This document shows positions 1-11,169 of a stretch of DNA of 64,000 nucleotides, one piece after another. A program made the translations under genes and the position numbers. The notes under the pieces are model-generated. The model saw only the letters and a list, made by a program, of their open reading frames with translations, was not told the DNA's origin and did not search any database. Position 1 is the first letter of the stretch; each line of letters begins with the position of its first letter. The DNA is from Portunus trituberculatus (Eukaryota > Arthropoda > Malacostraca > Decapoda > Portunidae). Location: positions 26,276,813-26,340,812 of the forward strand of contig NC_059285.1 in the NCBI RefSeq assembly GCF_017591435.1. The letters are read 5' to 3'.

Positions 1-67
1 TTACGTACAAAATCGACTTATGTCATGTTTTAGGAACGTAACTCTGACGTAAAGCGAGACCTTACTG
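1..67. mobile_element. End of a TA-flanked TIR element (family T2), cut by the window edge
   Basis: The stretch ends with the reverse complement of the terminus CAGTAAGGTCTCG, which also opens the intact copy at 59975-60940. It then runs directly into a (TA)n array. Only the last 67 bases are inside the window. No coding potential is visible. The family looks like a non-autonomous Tc1/mariner/pogo-type element because its termini begin with CAG and sit next to TA. Confidence 0.7.
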
Positions 68-68
68 T

Positions 69-83
69 GTGTATATATATATA

Positions 84-152
<69 letters not shown>
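69..152. repeat. (TA)n microsatellite
   Basis: Almost pure TA dinucleotides. It sits between the T2 terminus on the left and a LINE ORF1 remnant on the right. A second copy of the same ORF1 (near 37 kb) has a TA run at the same codon position, so part of this array is probably native to the LINE. Confidence 0.95.
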
Positions 153-154
<2 letters not shown>

Positions 155-1008
155 TTGCAACCTTCTGTTTCTCTGAGTTTTGTTTTTCTATATAGTATTT
201 CTTCTGTTGCTGCTTGTGATTTTAGTAATATCTTAATTGGTCTCACTGTTCCTTCTTGATATGGTCCCATTCTATACATTTTTTCTAGTTCCTCTTCTAA
301 GTTCCGTCTATCCTCGTGATTTAGATTTTTTAGTAGGTCTTTTACTGATTTCATTTCATCCCTTTTCCCTTCTTGGTCTATATTTAACATTTTTTTCTTT
401 CAGGCCAAAATTAATTACACTTTTTTTTTCTGCAATTTCTCTTACTAAATTTTCTTTTTTCTTCAGGACTCCCATCATTTAGTTTGTCATATTTTCATCT
501 CTTTCTTTTAACTGTTCTTGAAATGATTCCTTGTCTTTCTTATCTGAAATGATTCCTTGTCATTCTTATCTTGGATTCTCCATGCCTGTACTTCTTTTTT
601 AATCACATCTTGAACTTTTTCCTTTTCTTTGTTAACTAGATCTTTCAGTTTCTCTTTTTCTTTCTCAGCTTTACCGAGTCCTTCCATCAATTTCTTGTAG
701 TTAGTTACTTCCTTTCTTAATTCTTCATTTTCTGTTCTTAGCTTAGTTTCATTTTCTTCTACTCTTTTTATCCTGTCTTTCAATTTCTGAAACTCTTTTT
801 CCTGCTCTTCATTTTCTTTCATTCCCATACTCTCCTTTATCCATTTATCTAATTTACGTTCAATAGTCAACACTCTATTGAATAGCGAAGTATGTGTCGT
901 ATCAAAGCCTTTAAAAGCTCTTTCACCCTCACCAACATAGTCATCATCATCTTTCATTCTTTCCCGAGTCTCATACCTGCATTTAGATGGAATCTCTTCC
1001 TTACTCAT
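153..1008 (-). pseudogene. LINE ORF1 remnant (array-family copy A1)
   Basis: Read on the minus strand from the ATG at 1008, the frame gives a charged, coiled-coil-rich protein (LTIERKLDKWIKESMGMKENE, then long Glu/Lys heptads) that breaks near 508. A second frame (390 down to about 153) carries a short conserved segment, GPYQEGTVRPIKILLKSQ, which resembles the C-terminal nucleic-acid-binding part of LINE ORF1 proteins. The copy at 36992-37863 is clearly homologous in both parts. The frame then runs into the TA array as Ile-Tyr repeats and the rest of the element is missing. This is a dead fragment: truncated at its 3' side and frameshifted between the two parts. Confidence 0.75.
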
Positions 1009-1015
1009 GATTTTG

Positions 1016-1490
1016 CAGGCGAAGGCTCCGGAGTTATTGTTGTGCGCGAGCCCTCAAGGTCGTCAACCTCCCCGTTGTTATGGTAACAGGCTTCCCATTT
1101 TCTTCTTCCCTCCCTCACACACAGCTGCTGCCTCACTCACTCACTCATTCCATTTTCCTTTTCTTAGCATCACTGCTGTCACTAAGGAGTTTTCTCTTTG
1201 GTGCCATTGAGCAAGATACTAAGAACTTGAGACAGTAAACGCAGAAGTAGGATAACACTCTTACCAGGGGCGACGGTATGGTGGAACTGAGGCAGGGTGT
1301 TATTGTATTCAAGTGTGAGGCGGGTGGTGTGGCGGGTAACCACTAGTGACGCCTGGCGGCCAACAATAACAATAAATCCTGCACTTTACGATTTATAAAT
1401 TTTCTATTTTTTTTAATCTTAAATTGCCTTATAGTGGACTGACGTAACTATGAGTTTGACATAACTCGAGGCCGACGTAACCCGGGACCT

Positions 1491-1494
<4 letters not shown>
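1016..1494. mobile_element. T2 TIR element, right half
   Basis: From about 1016 to the terminus reading GGGACCTTACT this matches the right half of the intact T2 copy at 59975-60940 almost base for base, including the segments around CACTAGTGACGCCTGG and CAATAAATCCTGC. The left half is absent and is replaced by the LINE ORF1 fragment. It ends against a (TA)n array at 1494. No transposase coding sequence was seen. Confidence 0.75.

Positions 1495-1565
<71 letters not shown>
1494..1565. repeat. (TA)n microsatellite
   Basis: About 70 bases of TA repeat between the T2 terminus and the Tigger-like terminus that starts near 1576. Confidence 0.95.
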
Positions 1566-1569
<4 letters not shown>

Positions 1570-1575
1570 CATATA

Positions 1576-3153
1576 CAATAAGTCCTCGTTTTACACTAGA
1601 AATGCGTTCCTCAAAAAGCTATTGTAAACCGAAATTAGTGTAAACCAAACCCATTTTAACATGTATTAGATAGGAATACGTTCCAGCTTAGTATGAAAGT
1701 CAATCGAAAAAAAGTAAACAAACTGGACAAGCCGTGTATTACCGAAAAAAAAAAGAACATGAGCACTTTAACTTACCTTTCTTAATGTTAATCTCCTGTA
1801 TAGGTCCTTTTGTCCCTCCTGAGGCTAAGGGACAGCAGAGACCTCTCCTGCCTACTCGGAAGGAGGGGTCATGGGAGAACGATCAGCTGATACGGCAGAT
1901 GAAGTGGGTGATGCACTGGCCAAGTGTGAAGCAGGTGACTTATTTTCTTCAAACTTGTCATTTGAAGTTGATGACTCAATTTTAATTGATGAAGTTGAAG
2001 GTCCAGTGGATGAAGTGGATGGGCTTGCTACATGTTTGAAGAAAGACAAGATTGTGGACTGTTTCGCATTCGTACGTTTCGCGTCATATAATTCTCGGTA
2101 GATTTTTATTGCCTGTTCCATCTGATTAGCCACATTGCCACTTCTTTTGGGGTTAGGGTCTTGTTCTTGCAGCATTTCCATTGCAGAGTCCATTAAATTT
2201 AAGTTTTTTGCAGTCTTGATGTCTAATCCACGAACTGGTTCTGGTTCATTTTCTTCCTCCTTTTCTTTCTCAGCAGCTGCTCTCTCCAACACTAAAAGCT
2301 CTTCATTGCTCAGAGGCTCTGCATGATTCTGCAACAAGCCATCTAAGTCCTCCTCATCCACTTCAGTAAAGCCCACTTCATGGGATAGCTTGACAATATT
2401 CTTTTTCACTTCAGTTATGGAATCCGAGAAACCTTGAAAGTTGTTACAACACTCTGGCCACAATTTTCTCCAGACAGCATTCACTGTAGAACTTTCCACC
2501 TCCTCCCAAGAGGCTCTAATGTTGTCAATGGCATGTCTGATGTATGATTTCCACCATTCCATGAGAGTGGGTTTATCAGGTCCATCTGTGCCTTTAATCA
2601 GCTGCTTCATCATGCGGCATTGGTAGTAAGCCTTAAAGGTTTTAATTACAGTTTGATCCATTGGTTGGATCAGTGAAGTAGTGTTGGGATGAAGGAACAC
2701 CACTTCAATGTTCTCTGCCCAATCTTCCATACACTTTGGGTGACTGGGAGCGTTGTCCAGGATGAGAAGAAATCGATTTGCTATATTATTTGCAGAGGCG
2801 TATTCAGTTAGTTTAGGTGCCAAGTAAGAGCTGAAGTAGTCCTGGTGTATGGTTGTAGTAAGCCAGGCCTTCTTGTTTGATCTCCCCACGACAGGTAAAT
2901 AATCTTTGATTAGTCCCTTCACTGCTCTTGGATTTTCTGAGTAGTATATTAACATTGGCTTCAGTTTCAGGTCGCCTTCTATGGACAAAATGTTTAGGAA
3001 CTTACTTTCCAGTGCCATGATTCTTGCATCCATATCTAATTTCTCCAGTCCTCTTGGAGTAGTTACGAAACCTTCAAAATCTTTGGGTTGTTTAGGAGTA
3101 GCCGCCATGTTTGTTATCGTCAGCTGATTACGACCAAAACAATCACCGCCCAT
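1576..3153 (-). mobile_element. Tigger/pogo-like DNA transposon, 5' part damaged
   Basis: The 3' side has a terminus-like start, CAATAAGTCCTCGTTTTAC, of the Tigger type, next to (TA)n. A transposase frame follows on the minus strand. No matching inverted terminus was found upstream of the gene (3154-3326), so the 5' end is lost or too diverged to see. Bases 3154-3326 hold nothing I recognise. Confidence 0.7.
1852..3153 (-). pseudogene. Tigger-type DDE transposase, lacks the N-terminal DNA-binding domains
   Basis: A 433-residue open frame. Residues ~58-85 (DLKLKPMLIYYSENPRAVKG) through ~200 form the DDE_1 catalytic fold of Tigger/Jerky transposases, with the second acidic residue in LLILDNAPSHP and the third in LIQPMDQTVIKTFKAYY. 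The C-terminal half, with WEEVESSTVNAVWRKLWP and a serine-rich tail, also fits Tigger1-like proteins. The usual N-terminal psq/CENP-B helix-turn-helix pair and the first catalytic Asp (the DETGLFWK motif) are missing. Residues 1-57 do not resemble the family. Two start codons are possible; the second, at MAATPKQP, is equally plausible. Known full-length relatives are about 500-600 residues. With one catalytic Asp absent the protein cannot be an active transposase, although the frame itself is intact. Confidence 0.85.
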
Positions 3154-3322
3154 ACTCTCATCTCAGGGACCACTCTCCATATCCCTCACTTTCAACACTA
3201 TGCGACAGTAGGACATCAACAGGACACTAACTTAGAGGTACCCGGGCCTTGTAACACCATAGGTATTTTCACTTCTTCCCGTCCGCAGCCAGAGACGAGT
3301 CGTCCTCTCTCAGCGACGGCGA

Positions 3323-3326
<4 letters not shown>

Positions 3327-3389
<63 letters not shown>

Positions 3390-3397
3390 TATATATA
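3327..3397. repeat. (TA)n microsatellite
   Basis: TA array directly abutting the left terminus of T1 copy a (CAGGCAACCCCCG at 3398). Confidence 0.95.
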
Positions 3398-3582
3398 CAG
3401 GCAACCCCCGTTTAACGAAGGTTCACACAACGAAATTTCGCTATAACGAAGGTTTAATTTTAAAACCATCTGCTCGTTTAACGAACATTAAACTCGCTTT
3501 AACGAAGTTTTATCCAGGTAATTTTTTCCAAAATTTGAAAGCCCCACTGTATCATGCAAGCTGACAGGCTTTTCAATACATC

Positions 3583-3654
3583 AGGAGCTGCTGGTACTAA
3601 GGCCTGTCTCAGGAGAAATCCTGAGACACCTACAGAATAAAGATCAAGATCAAG
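3583..3654 (+). repeat. Mini-retroposon insert 1 with hairpin and (ATCAAG)n tail
   Basis: About 72 bases, absent from T1 copy c (an empty site near 54913) but present in copies a, b and d. It contains a perfect 9-bp stem with a GAAA loop at 3606-3627 and ends in AATAAAGATCAAGATCAAG. The repeated tail suggests a retroposed RNA. Confidence 0.6.
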
Positions 3655-3671
3655 CCTCTCGTGAACAACAC

Positions 3672-3746
3672 AGGCACTGCCGATACAAAGGCCTGACTCA
3701 GAAGAAATTCTGTGTCATCTGTAGCATCAAGATCAAGATCAAGATC
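3672..3746 (+). repeat. Mini-retroposon insert 2 with hairpin and (ATCAAG)n tail
   Basis: A second, diverged copy of the same short unit with hairpin arms at 3695-3716 and a GATCAAGATCAAG tail. It is present in T1 copies a and d but not in b or c. Confidence 0.58.
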
Positions 3747-4416
3747 ACACACACCACTCACTGCCCAGTCAAAACATAACAGCATCACCAGCAGCTCATC
3801 TTCCTTAGTTCAACTTACCACCAAAACACCCTGCAATGTGGCCTAACGTTCCTAAGAAGACCAGGAAGTGTCTTACTCTTGAAGTGAAGCTGGGTATTAT
3901 TCACAGACAAGAGAGAGGCCAGAAAACTAATAACATTGCTTCCCACCATGGCTTGACTCCATCTACTGTCTACTATTTTCAAGTCAAGATACTCTATCAA
4001 GAAGGCTAGTGAGACCTCATCTTCCTTGCAAGCTAAAAGAACAACCAGAACTTGTGACTCTACAATGGATAAAATGGAAAGCCTTGTGGAAATGTGGTAC
4101 ATAAGTTTTGTATGCAGTACCATGATGCACACTTTGTTTACATTCCACAGGTTGCCGGTTAGTGTATTTCCCGTTTCACTCTTGCTCCCTTCATAAAGTT
4201 AAGATCATCAACATTATAAAGTTACGTACATACATACATTAGTGTACATTATAATGACTTAAATCAAACTACCTAAATGTTTAACTTCATAATTTTTACT
4301 TTCATTAAACCTTTTACTGTACTATGGAAGTTCAAATCAGGGGTTATACTTGTTATAATCGGTTCGCTTAACGAAGTGTTTTTTAGGAACGTAACCCCAT
4401 CGTTAAACGGGGTTGC

Positions 4417-4419
<3 letters not shown>

Positions 4420-4486
<67 letters not shown>
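4420..4486. repeat. (TA)n microsatellite
   Basis: TA array between T1 copy a and a CR1 LINE remnant. The related LINE at 20-25 kb has a short natural TATATATA (MNIYKR codons) at the matching place, which may be the seed of this array. Confidence 0.93.
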
Positions 4487-4489
<3 letters not shown>

Positions 4490-5507
4490 AGAGACTAAAA
4501 GCAGGAGATAAAGTTTTATGGTCACTATACAATAAATTAGTAAGAACAGTTCAGAGGTTAATAAAGAAAGCTAAAAGCAAGTATGAATTGAGGGTAGCTA
4601 CCCAAGCAAAGATGAATCCCAAGGGAATTTTTCAGTTATATAGGACAAAAAGCAGAGAAAAAATAGGTCCTTTAAGGACAACTAATGGGGAGATGAATCT
4701 GGGGAAGAGATTAGTAAAAGTATGAACGAATATTTTTAATGGTCTTCACCCAAAAGAACACTCAGGAAATTCTAGATAGCAAACAGATTTTAGGGCAGAG
4801 GATAGTGAAGAGCTGACAGATATTCATTTAACTAAAGAGATGGTAGAACAGGGGATAACAAAGAAATTCAAGTCACCACGTCCTGATGAAATATACCTAA
4901 GGGTACTTAAGGAGTGCAAGGGATCATCAGTGAACCATTTGCTGTGCATTTTAGGATGTCACTGGATTTTGGCAAAGTACCGAGTGAAGCTAATGTAGTA
5001 CCAATATTTAAGAAGAAAGATAAACCCTAAAGGCCAATTGCAGGCCTGTCAACTTGACTTCAATTGTGGATAAATTAATGGAATCAATAGTAGTGAAAAA
5101 CATTAAGGAACACCTGGACAAAAACGGCTTGATAAAATCACTCACAACATGGCTTTATAAAAGGAAAGTCATGCCTTACAAACTTGTTGAAGTTTATAAT
5201 AAGGTTTATGAGGCGGCAGATAATGGTGATAATTATGACATGCTATACTTAGATTTCAGTAAAGCCTTTGACAAGGTACCACACCAGAGGCTCTTGAGAA
5301 AGAATAGAGCGCATGGCAAAGAGGGTAGAATATTAAGCTGGGTTAAAGTGTGATTAGGCGATAGGTAACAGAGGGTGGTGATTAATGGATATAATTAAGA
5401 GTGGGGTCAAGTAATTAGTGGGATGCCACAGGGCTCAGTCTTAGGGCCATTGTTATTTTTAATATACATTAATGACTTGGATACTGAAATTAGCAATAAT
5501 ACTATAG
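4487..5507 (+). pseudogene. CR1-type LINE remnant B1, 5' part: linker and reverse transcriptase N-terminal half
   Basis: Three-frame reading gives the linker before RT (LRVATQAKMNPKGIFQLYRTKS), then RT blocks including YNKVYEAADNGDNYDMLYLD, FSKAFDKVPHQRLL and GMPQGSVLGPLLFLIYIND. Stops and frameshifts are frequent. The longest intact piece is 5054-5353. The sequence is clearly homologous to the minus-strand CR1 copy at 20176-25255. It is interrupted at 5507 just before the catalytic FADD-like motif, and the reading resumes at 7483. It is a dead copy, 5'-truncated at the TA array. Confidence 0.85.
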
Positions 5508-5977
5508 TCCGGCTATGCTAAGATGGCATCTGGATCTAGGTCTGGGTTGGGTTCTGGAGGAATGAATGGTTGTCAAATCTTAAAGAAAACTGTAAGCTAT
5601 CCTTGTAATAAGTGTGTTACTGAACAGAAAATAAGTATTGTTTACATAAAGTTAATGATATCATCAATAAGTTACAATATGTTTTGAACAATAACACAAT
5701 TGAATTACATTATACTAGAAGAAAGCAGAAACGTGACATTTTTTTTCTGACATTGCTGTGAGATGGAATGAAGGAATTATTCACTACCATGTTAAATCTT
5801 TGGTAGGCAAATAGAGTTAAACTGAAATGTTTCATTGTAACAAGTGGAAAATAAAAGTAAAGTGGAAACAGAAGATAAAAAGATAATAAAATCATATGAC
5901 CATATGGCAGCATGTCCTGCTTGTGTGGATGGTAGGAATGGCGGATAGGCCTATGTAAACCTCCCTGGGAACCCAGC

Positions 5978-7121
<1,144 letters not shown>

Positions 7122-7482
7122 TATATATATATGAAATGGGTGGAACCTATCCATGATGGCATGGTGGAAATATTCACATTTCTGCACCTCAGGTGTCCTG
7201 ACCTGACATCAGGCCAAAGCCACACATGGATATCCATCCTCACCCTATCACTCTAAATATACTTATATACATGCATGCATACATACATACATACATTATC
7301 ATAAAAATACTTATGCATACATATACATATGTGCATACATATTGCACCTGCAATCTGTAGTTCATGGTATAGTGGTAGAGCAGAGAAAAACACCAGGGGG
7401 TTGGTTGGTAGGCCAGTAAAATGGCTGGTAACACTGTAAAATTTTTCAGTCTGAGACCCAGGAGCCACCTAAGCATAGACAG

Positions 7483-8335
7483 ACTATAGAAAATTTGCAA
7501 ACAACACAAAGATTGGTAGATTAATTATGTCAGATTTTGATGCCATTGCCTTGCAGGCAGGTTTGGATAAGGTGAAAGAATGGACAGATAAATGGTAAAT
7601 GCAGTTCAGTATTGACAAGTGAAGGGTGCTGAGCATAGGTAGAGATAATCCACACAATAGGTACATGATGAATAACGAGGCACTAGGAAGTTCCAAGTAT
7701 AAAAAAGATTTAGGAGTCATGGTCAGCTCCGATCTTCATGAAAGGAAGCAATGTATTGAGGCTAGAAATAAGGGAAATAGGGGACCATGATTCACCTTTA
7801 AAAAGTGTTAAAAGCAGAAGTTCCTAAATAGTACTAAAATTATACTTGGTGCTGATCAGACCATATCTTCCGACTATGTAGTACAATTCTGGTCCCTACA
7901 TTATAGGGAGGATATAGCTCTATTGGAATCAGTGCAAAGGAGGATGACTGAAAAGATACAGGGGATGAGGGATATTCCCTATGAAGCGAGACTGAAAAAA
8001 TTCAATCTGCATTCCTTAGAAAGATGTAGGTTAAGAGTAGCCCTGATAGAAGTATTTAAGTGGTATGAGGATTTTAACAAATGGGACATTAGCGAAGTTC
8101 TTAGGTTTAGGACAAAAATGGGAAGAAACTGGTTTTCAAACAGAGTGGTTGATGAGTGGAATGGACTCCGTAGGCCATGTAGTCAGGGCTGAGTCAATAG
8201 GAAGCTTTAAAAGAAGATTAGATAAATTTATGGATGGGGATGATAGATAGAATTAGGTAACTTTGCTCATACAGGGACTACCATGTGTAGACCTGGCAGC
8301 CTCTTGCAGTTTCCCTCTTATGTTCTTATAAGGAA
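7483..8335 (+). pseudogene. CR1-type LINE remnant B1, 3' part
   Basis: Continues the element broken at 5507: FANNTKIGRLI (a decayed FADDTK active-site block), LGVMVSSDLHERKQ, then the C-terminal region MRDIPYEARLKKFNLHSLERCRLR and FSNRVVDEWNGL. The end matches the family 3' terminus, with TTTATGGATGGGGATGATAG and ending near TTATGTTCTTATAAG at 8335. The Asp pair of the active site has decayed (FANN instead of FADD) and stops are present, so it is inactive. Confidence 0.83.
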
Positions 8336-8389
8336 GTGTTGAGAGATATGGGTAATTTTTAAAAAAAAAATATTGCAAGAAACAGGAAT

Positions 8390-8810
8390 GTAACACTCAT
8401 GGGTGACTTCACTGCAAAGAGGTATGCTGGGAGAACTGGACCACACAAGGAAAAGAATCGTGGGAATATACACTACTAAACTTCATAATGATTAATATTA
8501 TGACACAGTGGATTTGGGAAACTACAAGAGGTGGAGGAAGTGAGGAGGCATTGAGGTTTGATCTATTGTTGACATCATTGAAGAAATAAATTATCAGTGC
8601 CCTCTAGGGAAAAAGTGACCATCTGTTTATTGAATTTAACCTAGTAGTAAATAGGAAGAAAATTCACAAAAAATGGAAGATATAATCATGGGAAGGCAGA
8701 CTTCGCAAAGTTAAGGGAATACTTCATAAAAGTTGAGTGGAATCAAATTACATACATCAATTAAAGTACAAGGGAAGTGGGATATGTTCATGAATACTCT
8801 TGATTATTGT
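8390..8810 (+). pseudogene. LINE remnant A2, endonuclease part
   Basis: A degenerate + strand translation gives VTLMGDFTAKRYAG, then LMTQWIWETTRGGG and GKSDHLFIEFN. These correspond to the GDFN, T-W-x-R and SDH blocks of the apurinic-endonuclease-like domain in the LINE array copies (for example 36558-36156). Several stops are present. The element is interrupted at about 8811 by a Tigger-like fragment. Its reverse transcriptase part is found at 11170-12381. Confidence 0.65.
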
Positions 8811-9300
8811 TTATACGGACCTCGTTTATTCGGATTTCGGTTAATCCGGATGGTGTCCAGATAGTAATTTAGTAATTTGAGTCCAGATGGCCAACAAATG
8901 AATCCAAACAATGCGCACCCCACACACTTCCAGAACGACCGATAGATGGTGATGCTGCTGCGGCAGGTGGTTGTAAACAAGTCCAGCCAATACTAGTGAA
9001 CACTGTTTTGTTCGCTATCAATGAGCAAGATTTTGCATTTTTCAGTAGCTTAGAACTTTATTATGTATCCCAAAGGTGGTAGGCATAAGAGAATGGCCTC
9101 AGCTGTGACATAAAAGCTATAATTGATAAGAAAAGTAGAGAAAGGAGCTAGAGTTGCAGGTGTTTGTGAGGAGTATGATGTGGCCAAGCAAACTTTTTTG
9201 GACATTAATAAATTAGGTATTCTACTAAATACTATGTGGATGCATCATTAAGTAAAAGTGGTAAAGGTGCACCAAGGTAAAATGTAATAAGTTGAAAAGA
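8811..9300 (+). mobile_element. Tigger/pogo-like remnant with helix-turn-helix fragment
   Basis: The left edge reads ACGGACCTCGTTTATTCGG, a Tigger-type terminus. Around 9081-9200 the + strand reads KRMASAV, then RKVEKGARVAGVCEEYDVAK, a decayed psq-type helix-turn-helix. No catalytic part and no matching right terminus was found. Confidence 0.5.
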
Positions 9301-9314
9301 TGCCGCATTAGATG

Positions 9315-9775
9315 CCTCCAAGTTCCTGATAGGACTCCTAGGTCAGGGAGATGGCCTTTTCCTCCACTATGTTGTGCAGGGAACTGATACTCTGTAGTAA
9401 GTAGGAACAACAACGTACTGTAGTTTATTACTATTAAATATTCTATTGATACTAAAGCTAAAAACAATACCTAAAATTATCTAAAATGTTTAAAAACAAA
9501 ATCATATTTAAAATTTTGCACCTTAACAACTGTTCGAAAGGAATGCTTGTCACTAGGTGGCAGCACTGAGAAGTCAAACATGACTGTATCATTATGAAAT
9601 TATTATGTTTTTAGCTCTTGTAACAATGAAATATTCTATAGTAATAAACTACAGTATTTATGTAGGTACGTTGTTGTTCTTGCTTACCACAGAGTGTCAG
9701 CCCCATGCACAACATGGCGGAGGCCGGAGGAAGAGACGGTCTCCATGAGCCAGGAGTCTTATCTGGCCTCCCTGA
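9315..9775. repeat. Foldback inverted repeat
   Basis: Bases ~9315-9480 and ~9590-9775 are reverse complements with moderate divergence. Matching segments include GTTGTGCAGGGAACTGATAC and AGGAACAACAACGTAC on the left, with their complements on the right. The loop is about 110 bases. No coding potential. It could be a MITE-like foldback element. Confidence 0.65.
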
Positions 9776-10414
9776 GTCCCTTGCTTATGGAATATTCACA
9801 TCACCCTTGAACATATTCCTTTTTAGGAGTATGTGCAGTCCCTATGAGTTGCAGGACTGTAGGTGGATGAATACTTATCATTAGAGTTTTAGAAATAAAT
9901 ACTCGTCTGATATCATGGTGAAACAGGTGAGTACAGAAAAGAAAAGTAAAAACTGGCAGCTTGTTTATGTTGAAATGCTTGAACTTGGTGTTTTCAATCA
10001 GTTTGATTTATTTTATTTAGTTTACTGTAGGTAAAACTTAATTTACAACCCAGTACTTCATGACTTAGGGGTGATATTGGACTAGGCTAAGTGATAGTTA
10101 AAGGGGTTGACTTATTTGCAAGGTAAATCGATAGTACAACATTTTGGGATTAAATTATAGAGGTCGACTTATGTGCTAGATCAACTTATAAGCTGCAATA
10201 TACGGTACTATTAGGTTAGTTTTAGTGTTAAGTTAACGTAGATTAAGTTTGTTTAGGTTTAGTTCATCAGAGAAACCAAAATAGAGCTAATCTCAGCATG
10301 GTGAAATTCACTTTTGGTGGTAGGGTGGCCATGGACTACCGAGTACATGCTTGGCGATTTTAATTCAAACTTGGTGGCCGCACGGCGAACCACGCGGTTC
10401 CCCGGTGACGTCAG
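9776..10414. other. No recognisable feature
   Basis: AT-rich sequence without a supportable gene. Only short open frames occur, and none resembles a known family. The stretch 10130-10210 (TTATAGAGGTCGACTTATG and neighbours) has the look of a TIR-element edge, but no partner was found. Confidence 0.4.
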
Positions 10415-10657
10415 ATATTTTTTTTTTTTTTTTTTTTTTTTTTTGTTATATACCATGTGGGCTTTTCACGGGAATTTATGGGTTAAAGGAGATACTGTTT
10501 GAGGTACCTCCTATCTCAAAGCCCACTTGCTAGGAAACCGTTGCCCCGAGTGAGGAAGCCCAACCTACACTCAGACCGTGGACAGGATTCGAACCTGTGC
10601 GCTTGGAGACCCCTCGGACACCAAAGCACGCATGGTTCCAGTGTACCACGGTGGCCC
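10415..10657 (-). mobile_element. tRNA-derived SINE, copy 1
   Basis: On the minus strand the head is tRNA-like, with an A-box-like TGGTACACTGG and a canonical B box GGTTCGAATCC (reverse complement at about 10585-10595). A body follows that contains GGGCTTCCTCACTCGGGGCA, and the end is a long poly(A) (T-run at 10417-10444). A second copy lies at 46501-46723 with about 90% visible identity. Pol III transcription from the internal boxes is expected for this type of element. It is not a functional tRNA gene, because the cloverleaf is incomplete and poly(A) is attached. Confidence 0.85.
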
Positions 10658-11169
10658 CAAATTTTTCTTTTTCTCTCTAAACCTATCAGAACGCAGTGTG
10701 AGAGTCCCCTTTAGCCATTTTGTTTGTGCTACCCTGTGTTCTGCTAGCATGGGTATGAATTATGGCGATTTACCGCCAACATGACCTCTATCAGCACAAC
10801 AGGTGGCATCGGTGGGGATAAGGACAATGGTAGTGGCGGCAAGGACGATAGTGGGCGAGGGAAATGGGTGGAAAAGCGGGAGTTGCAGCTTTTATATGAT
10901 GTCTTATTGTTTATTGGTCTGTTTTGTACATGTGTCCTATTTGTGAAGGCAAAAGATTTTTATTTCAGCTCAAAAGATGGTATTTTAGGGGTCAAAAGAC
11001 AGACTTTGGCAATGACCAAAGACTGATTGAGGCATTTTTTAGGCAATTTATATGATATAAAGAACTCGTGCTTAGCGAAATTTGCATTTGGCGGTAGTTT
11101 CGCCGGACTAATTAATTCGCCAAGGCTTACTGTAGGCAAAATTTAGCAGTTCTTCAAAAACAACCATAT
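10658..11169. other. Unassigned stretch with a lone TIR-like edge
   Basis: Contains an 81-codon open frame (10781-11026) with a Gly/Asp-rich start and one hydrophobic segment, but no family match and no splice or promoter support. Around 11080-11133 the sequence GCCAAGGCTTACTGTA looks like the end of a TA-flanked TIR element. No opposite end was found. Confidence 0.35.

Larger units (their letters stand above)
3398..4419 (+). mobile_element. Non-autonomous Tigger-like TIR element, family T1 copy a
   Basis: The termini are CAGGCAACCCCCGTTTAACG and its inverted counterpart ending GGTTGCCTG. TA arrays lie on both sides. Inside, a + strand reading from the ATG at 3836 gives a helix-turn-helix of the psq/CENP-B type (RKCLTLEVKLGIIHRQERG) and then breaks off. 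The catalytic domain is absent. It is therefore a deletion derivative that must be moved in trans by a full-length relative. It is very close in sequence to copy d at 58841-59906. It also carries two small retroposon-like inserts, described separately. Confidence 0.88.

Noticed and set aside
10585..10657. Functional tRNA gene
   Set aside because: A and B boxes are present, but the acceptor stem does not close and the sequence is attached to a SINE body with poly(A). A second copy has the same structure.
10781..11026. Small membrane protein gene (81 codons)
   Set aside because: There is one hydrophobic segment but no homolog, promoter or splice support, and it lies between repeat fragments.
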